DNA of 64,000 nt, taken from NCBI GenBank assembly GCA_947500135.1, contig CANMQX010000001.1:496001-560000 (forward strand), read 5' to 3'. A program made the position numbers and the translations under genes. The notes beneath the pieces were generated by a model that was not told where the DNA came from, did no database searches, and worked only from the letters and a program-made list of their open reading frames with translations. The DNA comes from an uncultured Paracoccaceae bacterium. Lineage in GTDB: Bacteria; Pseudomonadota; Alphaproteobacteria; Rhodobacterales; Rhodobacteraceae. The number at the start of each line of letters is the position of its first letter. The stretch's first letter is position 1. Shown here piece by piece: positions 48,821 through 57,795 of this stretch.

Positions 48821-49609
48821 TCAGTCATTCATATCTGCAAAGATGTTGGTGTCATCCAGCACGTTGAAATGGATTTCGGCACCGTCGTTTTCGGCACTGT
48901 CGCGCACAGTCACCTTGCCATCGCCATGGCCCACGATCACCACATCGCAGATATCAAGGAAAAGGCCGTTTTCAACGACACCCGGGATCTGGTTTAGGAT
49001 CAAGCTTAACTGCCGCGCATTCCCGATCCGTTTGAGGTGCAGATCAAGGATGAAATTGCCCTCATCAGTCACGAACGGGTCACCGCCCACCATGCGCTGG
49101 GTCACGCTGCGCCCCAGCACATCCTGCGAAATCAGCGTTTCCTCGATCAGGGCCTGGGTGGTGCGCATCCCAAATGGGATAACCTCGATTGGCAAGGGAA
49201 ATGCGCCCAGCGTGTCCACCTTTTTGGACGCATCGGCGATCACGATCATCCGGTCGCTGGCGGTTGCCACGACTTTTTCCTGCAGATGGGCACCGCCGCC
49301 GCCTTTGATCAGGTTCAGCTCGCCATCATATTCGTCCGCCCCGTCGATCGTGACGTCCAGCCAGCGGGCCTCGTCCAATGTGATTACCTCGATCCCGACA
49401 TCGCGGGCCAGTTGCCCGGTTCGGCTGGAGGTCGGTACGCCTTTGATCTTCAGGCCTTCGTCGCGCACCATCTCGCCCAGGCATTGCACCAGCCAAGCGG
49501 CAGTTGATCCGGTTCCAAGCCCGACCTTCATGCCGGATTTGACGTATTCTGTGGCTTGCTTGGCGGCAACAAACTTTGCCTTATCAATAGGTGACAATTC
49601 ACTGGTCAT
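48821..49609 (-). CDS. rpiA: Ribose-5-phosphate isomerase A
   Basis: The protein has 262 residues. VGLGTGSTAAWLV (about 30), TIDGADEYDGELNLIKGGGGAHLQEK (about 89-115, with the catalytic acidic and Lys residues) and DGKVTVRDSAENDGAEI near the end identify RpiA. It interconverts ribose-5-phosphate and ribulose-5-phosphate. About 20 C-terminal residues extend beyond compact relatives. Confidence 0.96.
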   Translation of the reverse strand: MTSELSPIDKAKFVAAKQATEYVKSGMKVGLGTGSTAAWLVQCLGEMVRDEGLKIKGVPTSSRTGQLARDVGIEVITLDEARWLDVTIDGADEYDGELNLIKGGGGAHLQEKVVATASDRMIVIADASKKVDTLGAFPLPIEVIPFGMRTTQALIEETLISQDVLGRSVTQRMVGGDPFVTDEGNFILDLHLKRIGNARQLSLILNQIPGVVENGLFLDICDVVIVGHGDGKVTVRDSAENDGAEIHFNVLDDTNIFADMND

Positions 49610-49789
49610 GGGGCAGCTCCAAAAAATCCTAGTGCCTTATAGGCAAGATGGGGACGAGGTGCGAGACCTCAAATGCCTGTCACACGTGCCTCACGCCACT
49701 GTGTCCATTGTTGTACGTCTCTCCGTCTTTTTGAACGCAAGCGTCGTATTTGGGCGGACGGGTTTTCCGGGATCGGGTAGCGTCGCGCC

Positions 49790-50476
49790 ATGACAAAGGA
49801 CCTATGCCTGCATTATGCCCCTGACAACGCATCGCTTTGCGTGCGTTTGGCGTTGGAAGAACTGGGACTGGATTATCGGACCAAACTGGTGGATCGCAGG
49901 GCAAAGGCACAGAAGTCGCCCGCATTCCTGGCGATGAACCCCAATGGTCTGATCCCTGTGCTGGAAACGCCTGACGGCCCGATGTTTGAAACCGGGGCGA
50001 TCCTGATCTGGCTGGCTGACCGCTATGACGGGTTGATGCCCGTCCCCGACGCGCCGGGCCGCGCCCATGCTGTGCAATGGCTGTTCTGGCTGGCCAATAC
50101 ACTGCATCCCACGGCCCGCATGCTGTTTTATCCCGATCATTATGGCGATGGCCCGGCAGAGGTGCTGCGCCAGTTCACCCGCCGCCGCCTTATGGCCCAG
50201 TTGGATTTGCTGGAACGCGCTGAACATGCCGATTGGATTGATGCCGATGCGCCCAGCGCGCAGGCCTGCTATCTTGCCCCGCTTTTGCGTTGGTTCGCGC
50301 TTTATGGTGGGCCGACGGGTTGGTTTGACCTGTCCCGCTGGCCGCGCTTGCATTCCTTTGCCTTGCGTGTTGAACAACGTGATGCTGTTCACCGTGCCGC
50401 TGGCGCAGAAGGTCTGTGCCGCACCCCGTTTTCTGACCCGCGCCCATGTCATCCGCCCGAAGGAAGTGCCGTCTGA
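49790..50476 (+). CDS. Glutathione S-transferase family protein
   Basis: The protein has 228 residues. A thioredoxin-fold N-terminal domain (about 4-82: LCLHYAPDNASLCVRLALEE, MNPNGLIPVLETPDG, ETGAILIWLADRY with the glutathione-binding Glu/Thr) is followed by an all-helical C-terminal domain. It would conjugate or reduce small electrophiles. Its stop overlaps the serine dehydratase start (TGATG), so the two are co-translated. Confidence 0.88.
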   Translation: MTKDLCLHYAPDNASLCVRLALEELGLDYRTKLVDRRAKAQKSPAFLAMNPNGLIPVLETPDGPMFETGAILIWLADRYDGLMPVPDAPGRAHAVQWLFWLANTLHPTARMLFYPDHYGDGPAEVLRQFTRRRLMAQLDLLERAEHADWIDADAPSAQACYLAPLLRWFALYGGPTGWFDLSRWPRLHSFALRVEQRDAVHRAAGAEGLCRTPFSDPRPCHPPEGSAV

Positions 50477-51849
50477 TGTATTTATCCGTCTTTGATATGT
50501 TCAAGGTAGGGGTTGGCCCGTCATCATCCCATACAATTGGCCCGATGGTCGCGGCGGCCCGGTTTCTGGACCATCTGCGCGCACAGCCATTTGGCGTGGC
50601 CGGTTTGCGCGCCTCCTTACATGGCAGCCTGGCCTTCACCGGGGTTGGCCATGCCACGGATCGCGCTGTCATTCTGGGCCTCGCAGGGTTTCGTGCCGAT
50701 GATTATGACGCGGCCAAGGCCGAGGCTGAACTGGCCCGGATCACGAATGAACAGACCGTATCGCCCAAAGATCTGGGCACCCTGTCCTTTCACCCCAAGG
50801 ATGGCATGATCTTTGACTACGGCCCGGCCCTGCCAGGCCATGCCAATGGGATGATTTTGCAGGGGACCGATGCCCAAGGCGATGTGATCACCCAAGTGAC
50901 CTATTATTCCGTGGGCGGTGGTTTTGTGCTGACGGATGCAGAGCTGAAGGCAGGCAAGGATACCGATACCGGCCCGCCGGTCCCGTTCCCGTTTCATACC
51001 GCCCAGGAAATGCTGGATATGGCGGCCATGTCAGGCCGCAGCATCGCCCAGATGAAACGCGCCAATGAATTGTCACGCATGCCCGATGCCGATCTTGATC
51101 GGGGTCTTGCCCGGATCTGGGAGGTGATGAATGCCTGTATTGATCGCGGTCTTACCACGGATGGCATCCTTCCCGGCGGTCTGAATGTGCGTCGCCGGGC
51201 AAAGGGCATTCATGATGCCCTAATGGCTGAACGGGGCATGAACCTGACCGCGCCGCATACCATCAACGATTACATGTCCACCTATGCGATGGCCGTAAAC
51301 GAAGAAAACGCCGCCGGTGGGCAGGTGGTCACCGCCCCCACAAACGGGGCGGCGGGGGTTGTGCCGGCCACGATCCGCTATTGGCTGGATCATGTGCCGG
51401 GTGCGGCGGCGTCCAACGTGCCGGAGTTCCTGCTGACAGCGGCGGCCATCGGTGGGTTGATCAAATTCAACGCCTCAATCTCGGGCGCGGAATGCGGATG
51501 TCAGGCCGAGGTTGGCAGCGCATCTGCCATGGCCGCGGGCGGGCTGGCGGCTGTGCTGGGCGGCACGCCTGAACAGATCGAAAATGCGGCCGAGATTGCG
51601 TTGGAGCATCATCTGGGCATGACCTGCGATCCGGTCAAAGGGCTGGTGCAGGTTCCTTGCATTGAACGTAACGGGTTGGGGGCCATCAAGGCGGTTTCCG
51701 CCGCATCGCTGGCCCTGCGTGGCGATGGGCAACATCTGGTATCATTGGACGTGGCGATTGAAACCATGCGCCAGACCGGCGCGGATATGAGCGAGAAATA
51801 CAAGGAAACCGCGCTGGGTGGTTTGGCGGTAAACGTACCGAATTGTTAA
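50476..51849 (+). CDS. sdaA: L-serine ammonia-lyase (single-chain, [4Fe-4S])
   Basis: The protein has 457 residues. The beta-like part begins [23 protein letters not shown]. The alpha-like part holds the three cluster cysteines, in [15 protein letters not shown] (about 339), [14 protein letters not shown] (about 383 and 394), and the closing [11 protein letters not shown] tail, whose Cys may plug the active site as in known type 2 enzymes. It deaminates serine to pyruvate. It overlaps the GST gene by 1 bp; two hairpins follow it. Confidence 0.94.
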   Translation: MYLSVFDMFKVGVGPSSSHTIGPMVAAARFLDHLRAQPFGVAGLRASLHGSLAFTGVGHATDRAVILGLAGFRADDYDAAKAEAELARITNEQTVSPKDLGTLSFHPKDGMIFDYGPALPGHANGMILQGTDAQGDVITQVTYYSVGGGFVLTDAELKAGKDTDTGPPVPFPFHTAQEMLDMAAMSGRSIAQMKRANELSRMPDADLDRGLARIWEVMNACIDRGLTTDGILPGGLNVRRRAKGIHDALMAERGMNLTAPHTINDYMSTYAMAVNEENAAGGQVVTAPTNGAAGVVPATIRYWLDHVPGAAASNVPEFLLTAAAIGGLIKFNASISGAECGCQAEVGSASAMAAGGLAAVLGGTPEQIENAAEIALEHHLGMTCDPVKGLVQVPCIERNGLGAIKAVSAASLALRGDGQHLVSLDVAIETMRQTGADMSEKYKETALGGLAVNVPNC

Positions 51850-51877
51850 GGGCCGACAGTCGTTCCAAATCGCGACG

Positions 51878-51902
51878 AAAAAATCTGCGGCGCAGATTTT
51901 TT
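51878..51902. terminator. Bidirectional hairpin terminator 1 (sdaA/sulP)
   Basis: AAAAAATCTG (51878-51887) pairs with CAGATTTTTT (51893-51902) around CGGCG. A/T runs on both sides allow termination of sdaA on the plus strand and of the sulfide operon on the minus strand. Confidence 0.8.
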
Positions 51903-51944
51903 GGATGTCTCTTGGGGGCTGATGTCATTTATTGTCGTGGCGCC

Positions 51945-51969
51945 GAAAAATCTGTGTCACAGATTTTTC
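51945..51969. terminator. Bidirectional hairpin terminator 2 (sdaA/sulP)
   Basis: GAAAAATCTGTG (51945-51956) pairs with CACAGATTTTTC (51958-51969), ending at the base before the sulP stop. It is a near copy of the hairpin at 51878-51902, so the pair looks duplicated. Confidence 0.8.
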
Positions 51970-53688
51970 TTATGTCCCGCCGGGATCGCGACCGGTGTGT
52001 TGTGCCGCCTCGTATTGCGACAAGAAAACCTGACCCGTCATGTCTTGCAAAAAATGCTGTGCCTTCAGGCGGTCCATGACCGGGCCTTTGACCTCTGACA
52101 GATGCAGTTTCACATCCATCTGGCGCAGCCGTTCGTTGATCGTTTCAAGCGATTCCAACGCGCTAAAGTCAATCTCGTTAATGGCGGAGCATTGCAGGAT
52201 GACGTGGCGCACCTGCTTGTCCCCGGTCACGCGGCTCTGAATCTTGTCTTCCAGAAAACGCGCATTGGCGAAATAGAGGCTTTCATCAACGCGCAATGTG
52301 ACCACGCAGGGATCGGTGATCACGTCATGGCGCAGAATATTGCGGAAATGTTCGGTACCCGGAACCTGCCCCACTTCGGCGATATGCGGTTTGGAGGATT
52401 TGTAGAGATGCAGCAGGATCGACACGCCGACCCCGGCTGAAACCCCCGCCTCGACCCCAAGGGCGAGGGTGATGATGATGGTGGCAAAGACAGCGGCGAA
52501 ATCAGCCTTGGAATAGGCCCAGCTGCGTTTGAGGATTGAGAAATCAACAAGGCTGAGCACGGCCACGATGATGGTTGCGGCCAGCGTGGCCTTGGGCAGA
52601 AAGTAGATCAGCGGGGTCAGGGCCAACGCTGCAATCGCAAGACCAATTGCGGTAAACGCCCCCGCCGCCGGTGTTTCAGCGCCTGCGTCGAAATTCACAA
52701 CGGATCGCGAAAAACCGCCCGTTACCGGAAACCCACCTGTCAGCGACGCCCCGACATTGGCCGCCCCCAAACCGATCAATTCCTGATCGGGATCAATGCG
52801 TTGCCGTTTCTTGGCCGCCAGCGTCTGTGCGACCGAGATTGATTCCACAAAACCGATTATGGAAATCAGGAAGGCTGGCAGCAAAAGCTGCCCCAGAAGT
52901 GTGGGTGAGAATGATGGGAGCGTGAAAGGCGGCAGGCTTTGTGGCACGTCACCCACGATCCGCACGCCTTGATCGGTCAGCCCAAGGCCCCAGACAGCAA
53001 GAGTGGTTGCGACCACAACAACAACCGGTCCGGTCTTGACCAGTACGCCAGTCAGTCCGGTGCCCAGCCCTGCGCGTTGCAATAGCGGCCCCAGCCCCTT
53101 GCGCACCCAGAACAGGAAAGCCGTCGCGGTAATACCGATGATGGCGGTGATCCCGTTGGTTTGTGGGGCATGTTCGGCCAGTGAGACCACCAATTCCAGC
53201 AGGTTATGCCCATGCGCATCGATCCCCAGCACATGTTTCAACTGGCTGGCAGCGATGATGATGCCAGAAGCCGTGATGAAACCCGCAATTACTGGATGCG
53301 ACAGGAAATTGGCGACAAACCCCAGCCGGAACAGCCCCATGGCCAGCAGCATCACGCCGGACATCCCTGCAAGCGATAGCGCCGCAACCGCATAGCCCAT
53401 TGTGCCTTGTTCCACGATATTGCTGAGTGCCGCCGCCGTCATCAGCGACACCACCGCCACCGGCCCCACCGCCAGTGCCTGGCTTGTGCCAAAGACGGTA
53501 TATAAAAGGATCGGCAGGATAGATGCGTATAGCCCGGCCTCTGCCGGAAGCCCCGCCAGCAGCGCATAGGCCAGCGATTGCGGGATCAGCATGATCGTCA
53601 CAATCACAGCCGCCATCAGGTCGTTGGAGAGGGTTTTGCGCGTGTAGCTGCGCCCCCAATCAAGGATGGGGAGGTATCGGGTCAGCAT
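51970..53688 (-). CDS. SulP family anion transporter with STAS domain
   Basis: The protein has 572 residues. It has 10-12 membrane helices (about 20-420; VTIMLIPQSLAYALLAGLP and GLGAANVGASLTGGFPVTGGFSRS are the SulP signatures) and a C-terminal STAS domain (about 440-555). As the last gene of the sulfide-oxidation operon it probably exports sulfate or sulfite made by the upstream enzymes, or imports sulfate. The 61-bp gap to the SQR gene and the shared strand support co-transcription. Confidence 0.88.
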   Translation of the reverse strand: MLTRYLPILDWGRSYTRKTLSNDLMAAVIVTIMLIPQSLAYALLAGLPAEAGLYASILPILLYTVFGTSQALAVGPVAVVSLMTAAALSNIVEQGTMGYAVAALSLAGMSGVMLLAMGLFRLGFVANFLSHPVIAGFITASGIIIAASQLKHVLGIDAHGHNLLELVVSLAEHAPQTNGITAIIGITATAFLFWVRKGLGPLLQRAGLGTGLTGVLVKTGPVVVVVATTLAVWGLGLTDQGVRIVGDVPQSLPPFTLPSFSPTLLGQLLLPAFLISIIGFVESISVAQTLAAKKRQRIDPDQELIGLGAANVGASLTGGFPVTGGFSRSVVNFDAGAETPAAGAFTAIGLAIAALALTPLIYFLPKATLAATIIVAVLSLVDFSILKRSWAYSKADFAAVFATIIITLALGVEAGVSAGVGVSILLHLYKSSKPHIAEVGQVPGTEHFRNILRHDVITDPCVVTLRVDESLYFANARFLEDKIQSRVTGDKQVRHVILQCSAINEIDFSALESLETINERLRQMDVKLHLSEVKGPVMDRLKAQHFLQDMTGQVFLSQYEAAQHTGRDPGGT

Positions 53689-53749
53689 GATTGGGTTTCC
53701 AGTATCAAACGGACCGCCCCGCCTGTTCGCACGCGGGGCGGCCGGGGCA

Positions 53750-55423
53750 TTACTCGGCGGCGATCTTTTCCGGCTTGGCCATCCATTCGCGTCCTTTGAG
53801 CATGCCTTTCCAATAAACGGGGGGCAGCATTTTTTCCTTCAGGAACCACGCCGCGCGGGTCGGTTTGGTGCCATCGATCAGGAATTTCGGGAAGCTGGGC
53901 AAAAGTGTTCCGCCATAGCCAAATTCGGCCAATACGATTTTGCCGCGTTCGACGGTCAAGGGGCAGGATCCGTATCCGTTATATTGCGCTATTGGCGATC
54001 CGCCCTTCATATCTGCGATGATGTTTTCGGCGACGATGGGAGCTTGAATCCGTGCCGCCGCCGCCGTTTTCGCATTGGGCGCGTTCATCACATCGCCCAA
54101 GGACCAGATATTGTCATAGGTTTTGTGTCGCAGGGTCGCCTGATCCACATCGATCCACCCTGCTGCATCGGCCAGTGGCGACACCCGGATGAAATCGGGC
54201 GCTGTTTGCGGCGGGCAGACATGCATCATGTCGAATGCCATCTCGACCCGTTCGACTGCGGTGTTTGGTTTGGCCACGTCGAACCACGCCTTTTTGGCCG
54301 AGCCATCCACAGCGACAAGATTGTGAAAGAAATTCAGTGATGCGTCGTATTTCTGGACGTATTCCATCAGCGCTGGCACGTAATCCCTTACCCCGAACAG
54401 CACACCGCCCGCATTGTTAAACTGGATGTCGATATCATTCAGAACGCCGCGCCGATGCCAGGCGTCACCAGACAGATACATCGCCTTTTGCGGCGCACCC
54501 GCGCATTTGATCGGCATGGGCGGCTGGGTAAAAATCGCCCGCCCCGCATTCATGCCCTTGACCAGTTCCCAGGTATAAGGCGCAAGATCATAGCGATAGT
54601 TGGAGGTCACCCCGTTCTGGCCCAGCGTTTCAACCAGCCCGTCCACTTTGTGCCAGTCCAGTTTCAGCCCCGGGCACACGATCAGGCGGTCGTATTTCAC
54701 CACGCGGCAGCCATCAAGGATCACCGCATTGTCACCCGGTTCAAAGGCCGCAACAGCCGCTTTGATCCAATGCACCCCTTTGGGGATCAGTGACCCCATG
54801 GTCCGCGAGGTTTGTTCCGGTTCAAAGATGCCCCCGCCAACCATCGTCCAGCCGGGCTGGTAGTAATGCACATCAGCGGGGTCGATGATTGCAATCTCAA
54901 GCCCCGGTTTGCGCGCCTTGAGGCTGGCTGCTGCGGCGATCCCGCCTGCCCCGGCCCCGATGATGACCACTTCGAAACTTGCGTCGCCTGTATCGGTGGG
55001 TGTCTTGCCGCCATTGACGATCCGGCGCACCACCCCGCCCATATCATACCCGGCAGCCTTTGTTGCGGCGAGGATATCCGCCGTGCTGCGTTGCCCCGCC
55101 TGCGCCAACGACCACAGTGTGGCGGACCGTGTGCCGGTCCGACAATAGGCCAGCACCGGGCCAGGCAATTCGGTCAAAGCTGCGTCAAATGCTGTCGCGT
55201 CGTCATCCGTTACCTTGCCCGAGACGATGGGCAGGTAGTTGGCGGCGATCCCGGCTTTCTTGGCGGCTTTGGCGATCTCTTCAAAGCTGGGTTGATCTGC
55301 GCCTTCGCCGTCAGGCCGGTTGCAGATGATGGCCCGATAGCCCGCATCCTTGATCGCCCGCATATCGGCGATTGTGACCTGCGGGCTAACAGACAAGCCC
55401 GCAGTGAGTGCCTTGATTTCCAT
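53750..55423 (-). CDS. sqr: DUF442 sulfurtransferase-like domain fused to sulfide:quinone oxidoreductase
   Basis: The protein has 557 residues. Residues 1-138 are a DUF442/TIGR01244 phosphatase-fold domain with the loop AYCRTGTRSATLW (Cys94), which in related proteins handles persulfide sulfur. Residues about 150-550 are an SQR flavoprotein: VVIIGAGAGGIAAAASL, VHYYQPGWTMVGGG, and cysteines in KCAGAPQK (Cys307) and GYGSCPLTV (Cys487), which match the redox pair that carries polysulfide. It oxidises sulfide, reduces quinone at the membrane, and could pass the sulfane sulfur to its own DUF442 domain. The dioxygenase gene is 18 bp upstream. Confidence 0.92.
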   Translation of the reverse strand: MEIKALTAGLSVSPQVTIADMRAIKDAGYRAIICNRPDGEGADQPSFEEIAKAAKKAGIAANYLPIVSGKVTDDDATAFDAALTELPGPVLAYCRTGTRSATLWSLAQAGQRSTADILAATKAAGYDMGGVVRRIVNGGKTPTDTGDASFEVVIIGAGAGGIAAAASLKARKPGLEIAIIDPADVHYYQPGWTMVGGGIFEPEQTSRTMGSLIPKGVHWIKAAVAAFEPGDNAVILDGCRVVKYDRLIVCPGLKLDWHKVDGLVETLGQNGVTSNYRYDLAPYTWELVKGMNAGRAIFTQPPMPIKCAGAPQKAMYLSGDAWHRRGVLNDIDIQFNNAGGVLFGVRDYVPALMEYVQKYDASLNFFHNLVAVDGSAKKAWFDVAKPNTAVERVEMAFDMMHVCPPQTAPDFIRVSPLADAAGWIDVDQATLRHKTYDNIWSLGDVMNAPNAKTAAAARIQAPIVAENIIADMKGGSPIAQYNGYGSCPLTVERGKIVLAEFGYGGTLLPSFPKFLIDGTKPTRAAWFLKEKMLPPVYWKGMLKGREWMAKPEKIAAE

Positions 55424-55441
55424 TTTCTCTTTTCCTCCCGG

Positions 55442-56323
55442 TTAAATGCCGTTCACCGGGACTTTGAGCATGGGATTGCCATCATCATCGGTGGGGATTT
55501 CGCCTGCGCGCATGTTCACCTGAAGCGATGGCAGGATCAGTTTGGGCATATCAAGCTGCGCGTCACGTTCGGTGCGGAACCTGATAAATTCGGCGCGGGT
55601 TTTGCCGCCGCCGACATGGATATTGTCAGCCTTTTGTTCGGCAACTGTTGTTTCCCACTGAATGGCGCGCCCGTTTGGCCCGTAATCATGGCACATGAAC
55701 AGCCGCATTTCATCCGGCAGGGCCAGCACCTTTTGAATACTGTCGTAAAGCTCGCCCGCATCGCCGCCGGGGAAATCGGCGCGGGCCGATCCGCCATCGG
55801 GCATGAAAAGCGTATCACCGGCAAAAGCCGCATCACCCATCACATGCACCATGCAGGCGGGCGTGTGGCCCGGCGTGTACATCGCAAAACCCTGCATGCC
55901 GCCCACCATGTAGGTATCACCATCCTTGAACAGCGCGTCGAATTGTGACCCGTCGCGCTGGAATTCAGTGCCTTCGTTAAAGACTTTGCCGAACGTGTCC
56001 TGCACGACCATGATCTTTTCGCCCACGCCAATTTTGCCGCCCAGTTTTTCCTGAATATAGGGGGCAGCACTCAGGTGGTCGGCATGGACATGGGTTTCGA
56101 TGATCCAATCAAGCGTCAGGCCCCGTTTCTCGATTTCCGCAATCAGGGCATCGGCGTGATCATAGGTGATCCGCCCTGCGGCATAGTCGATATCCATGAC
56201 GCTATCGATGATGGCGCAATGGTCGCTATCGGGGTCCTTGACGATATAGGTGATCGTATTCGTCGCCTCATCAAAATGGGCCGAGACATCAGGTTTGACG
56301 GACAGGTTTACGGGGTATGACAT
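55442..56323 (-). CDS. MBL-fold persulfide dioxygenase (Blh/ETHE1 type)
   Basis: The protein has 293 residues. The metal site THVHADH lies at 77-83, with further ligands in YTPGHTPACMVH and GDTLFM. This is the mononuclear-iron persulfide dioxygenase branch of the metallo-beta-lactamase fold, close to the Blh proteins of BigR operons. It would oxidise glutathione persulfide to sulfite. It sits between the DUF2892 and SQR genes, the order of a complete sulfide-detoxification operon. Confidence 0.92.
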   Translation of the reverse strand: MSYPVNLSVKPDVSAHFDEATNTITYIVKDPDSDHCAIIDSVMDIDYAAGRITYDHADALIAEIEKRGLTLDWIIETHVHADHLSAAPYIQEKLGGKIGVGEKIMVVQDTFGKVFNEGTEFQRDGSQFDALFKDGDTYMVGGMQGFAMYTPGHTPACMVHVMGDAAFAGDTLFMPDGGSARADFPGGDAGELYDSIQKVLALPDEMRLFMCHDYGPNGRAIQWETTVAEQKADNIHVGGGKTRAEFIRFRTERDAQLDMPKLILPSLQVNMRAGEIPTDDDGNPMLKVPVNGI

Positions 56324-56393
56324 TTGTTTATTCCTCAGATGCAGACGGTTTCAGTCAGGTCGTTGGATGACCTGAGGGGGTCCGGCGCGGTAT

Positions 56394-56606
56394 TCAGCTG
56401 CGACAGGTGCGCAGGCCGAAGATCCGATAAAGCGGGCAGAACTTCATCGCTGACGTGCCGACCATGATCAGCCCGGCAATGACCGAGACGATGGTGGCAG
56501 CGCTGCTTTCGAACAAAGCCAGCCCACTGATAAATGGCGCCCCAAGCAGAACGATGCCCAAGATCAGGCGGAATATGCGGTCAACTGAACCTAGATTCGT
56601 GGTCAT
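56394..56606 (-). CDS. DUF2892 inner-membrane protein
   Basis: The protein has 70 residues with two membrane helices (FRLILGIVLLGAPFI and ATIVSVIAGLIMVGTS). It starts TTNLGSVDRIFR and ends KFCPLYRIFGLRTC, with the conserved Cys-Pro-Leu-Tyr. Such proteins accompany rhodanese-type and sulfide-oxidation genes (YgaP-like). It is the first gene of the operon, 20 bp from the upstream box, with AGGAGACTGCAA before the ATG. Confidence 0.9.
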   Translation of the reverse strand: MTTNLGSVDRIFRLILGIVLLGAPFISGLALFESSAATIVSVIAGLIMVGTSAMKFCPLYRIFGLRTCRS

Positions 56607-56626
56607 TTGCAGTCTCCTTTATAAGC

Positions 56627-56648
56627 TATATTTTGGATAGCGCTTTTG
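56627..56648 (-). promoter_or_regulatory. Rrf2-type operator/promoter box, sulfide operon copy
   Basis: The plus strand reads TATATTTTGGATAGC, one variable base, then CTTTTG; 21 of 22 bases equal the copy at 59532-59553 in front of the Rrf2 gene. A GCTAT/ATAGC inverted repeat spans 56625-56641. The box lies 20 bp upstream of the DUF2892 start, in the place of a promoter or repressor site. TTTTGGATAGC recurs at 56783-56793, just before the divergent gene at 56800. Confidence 0.7.
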
Positions 56649-56799
56649 AAGATCCGGCTTCAGTGATATTGTCACCAAAGCGTCGGATGTTTTCGAAACA
56701 TCCCTACAACCCGCGACAATACTGCGGATTGCGGATGCTTGCGGTTGGGCCCAAACTTCGCCAAGAGATGGATATGCACGGTTTTTGGATAGCTTTGCG

Positions 56800-57207
56800 A
56801 TGAACATGATGCTGCAGACGAGGCGGATGGCGCTGCGCCGGTTGGTGCTGCCGCTGCTGTGCCTGCCGTTCCTGCTGGCGCAGTTGATCGCGCCGGGCAC
56901 GATGGCAGTTAGCGGACCTGATGGCCTGCGCATGGTGCTGTGTTCCGGCGATGGTCCGATCACCGTAGTCCTGACGGATACGGGCGATATCGTGCCCGTC
57001 GATGACGCCACGGATGGCCATGGCCCATCTGGTGCCACCTGCCCCTGGTCGCTCGCCTTTGATAAATCAGCGATGGCCGCATCACAGCATGTTGCCCAAA
57101 TGATCGCGGCCCCTGTCCGGCTTGGGCTGTCATGGGATCATCATCCGCACCCCCCGATCATTGCCCGACAGAACCCACCTGCCCGCGCACCCCCTTTCAC
57201 AGTCTAA
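56800..57207 (+). CDS. Small DUF2946-like protein upstream of copper-chaperone genes
   Basis: The protein has 135 residues. A hydrophobic N-terminal helix (LRRLVLPLLCLPFLLAQLIAPGTMA) is followed by a short Cys-containing domain (VLCSGDGPITVVL, ATCPWSLAFDKSA) and a His/Pro-rich tail. It resembles DUF2946-type proteins found with copper genes. ATG 56800 was chosen; a TTG at 56785 would add five residues. It is the first of three plus-strand genes with PCuAC and SCO, with an 87-bp gap to the next. Confidence 0.65.
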   Translation: MNMMLQTRRMALRRLVLPLLCLPFLLAQLIAPGTMAVSGPDGLRMVLCSGDGPITVVLTDTGDIVPVDDATDGHGPSGATCPWSLAFDKSAMAASQHVAQMIAAPVRLGLSWDHHPHPPIIARQNPPARAPPFTV

Positions 57208-57294
57208 TCTTTGCGAGATTCACGGTCCCGGCATATGCGCGGGTGCCATTGTGTTCGTTCGGATTGCCCGAACCTGATTAAGAGACTGTAATAA

Positions 57295-57795
57295 ATGAAA
57301 AACCTAATGAAATCCGCTGCCCTTCTGATGTTTCTGGGCGCCCCTGCCATGGCAGATGACAAGATGTCGATGATGCAAGAGGTGAACGTTGGCCCCCTGA
57401 AGCTAAGCGATGGTTTTGCCCACGCGACCTTGCCCAACCAGCCTGTCGCAGGTGGCTTTGTGACGATCACAAATACCGGCGAGGCCGCTGATACGCTGAT
57501 CGCCGCCCAATCCAATCTTGCCGGTGTCATGCAAATCCACGAAATGGCGATGCAGGACGACACCATGATCATGCGTGAACTGGAAGGTGGTTTGGTTGTG
57601 CCTGCGGGCGAAACTGTGACGCTAGAACCTGGCGGTCTGCACCTGATGTTCATGCAGCTCAACGGCCCGCTGGTTGATGGCGAAGACGTCATCGTGACCG
57701 TCACATTCGAAGATGCGGGCGATGTTGAACTGACCCTGCCCGTGCGCAAGAAAATGCATGGCGGACATGGCATGTCGCATGACGGGGATAGCTGA
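57295..57795 (+). CDS. Periplasmic copper chaperone PCu(A)C
   Basis: The protein has 166 residues. A signal peptide (KSAALLMFLGAPAMA) precedes a cupredoxin-like domain with the copper site MQIHEM...M...HLMFM (about residues 80-121), the H-M-x10-M-x21-H-x-M pattern of PCuAC. A His/Met tail (KMHGGHGMSH) may bind further copper. It delivers Cu(I) to cytochrome oxidase CuA/CuB. It is coupled to SCO by a TGATG. An inverted repeat GTTCGG/CCGAAC (57257-57273) lies 22 bp before the start. Confidence 0.93.
   Translation: MKNLMKSAALLMFLGAPAMADDKMSMMQEVNVGPLKLSDGFAHATLPNQPVAGGFVTITNTGEAADTLIAAQSNLAGVMQIHEMAMQDDTMIMRELEGGLVVPAGETVTLEPGGLHLMFMQLNGPLVDGEDVIVTVTFEDAGDVELTLPVRKKMHGGHGMSHDGDS

Noticed and set aside
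47414..48997. Long plus-strand open frame (about 527 codons) opposite gor
   Set aside because: It is antisense to a well-supported glutathione reductase gene, has no family features and arises from GC-rich codon bias.
54812..55948. Plus-strand open frame across the SQR and dioxygenase genes
   Set aside because: It is antisense to two confident genes and spans their boundary, with no domain signature.
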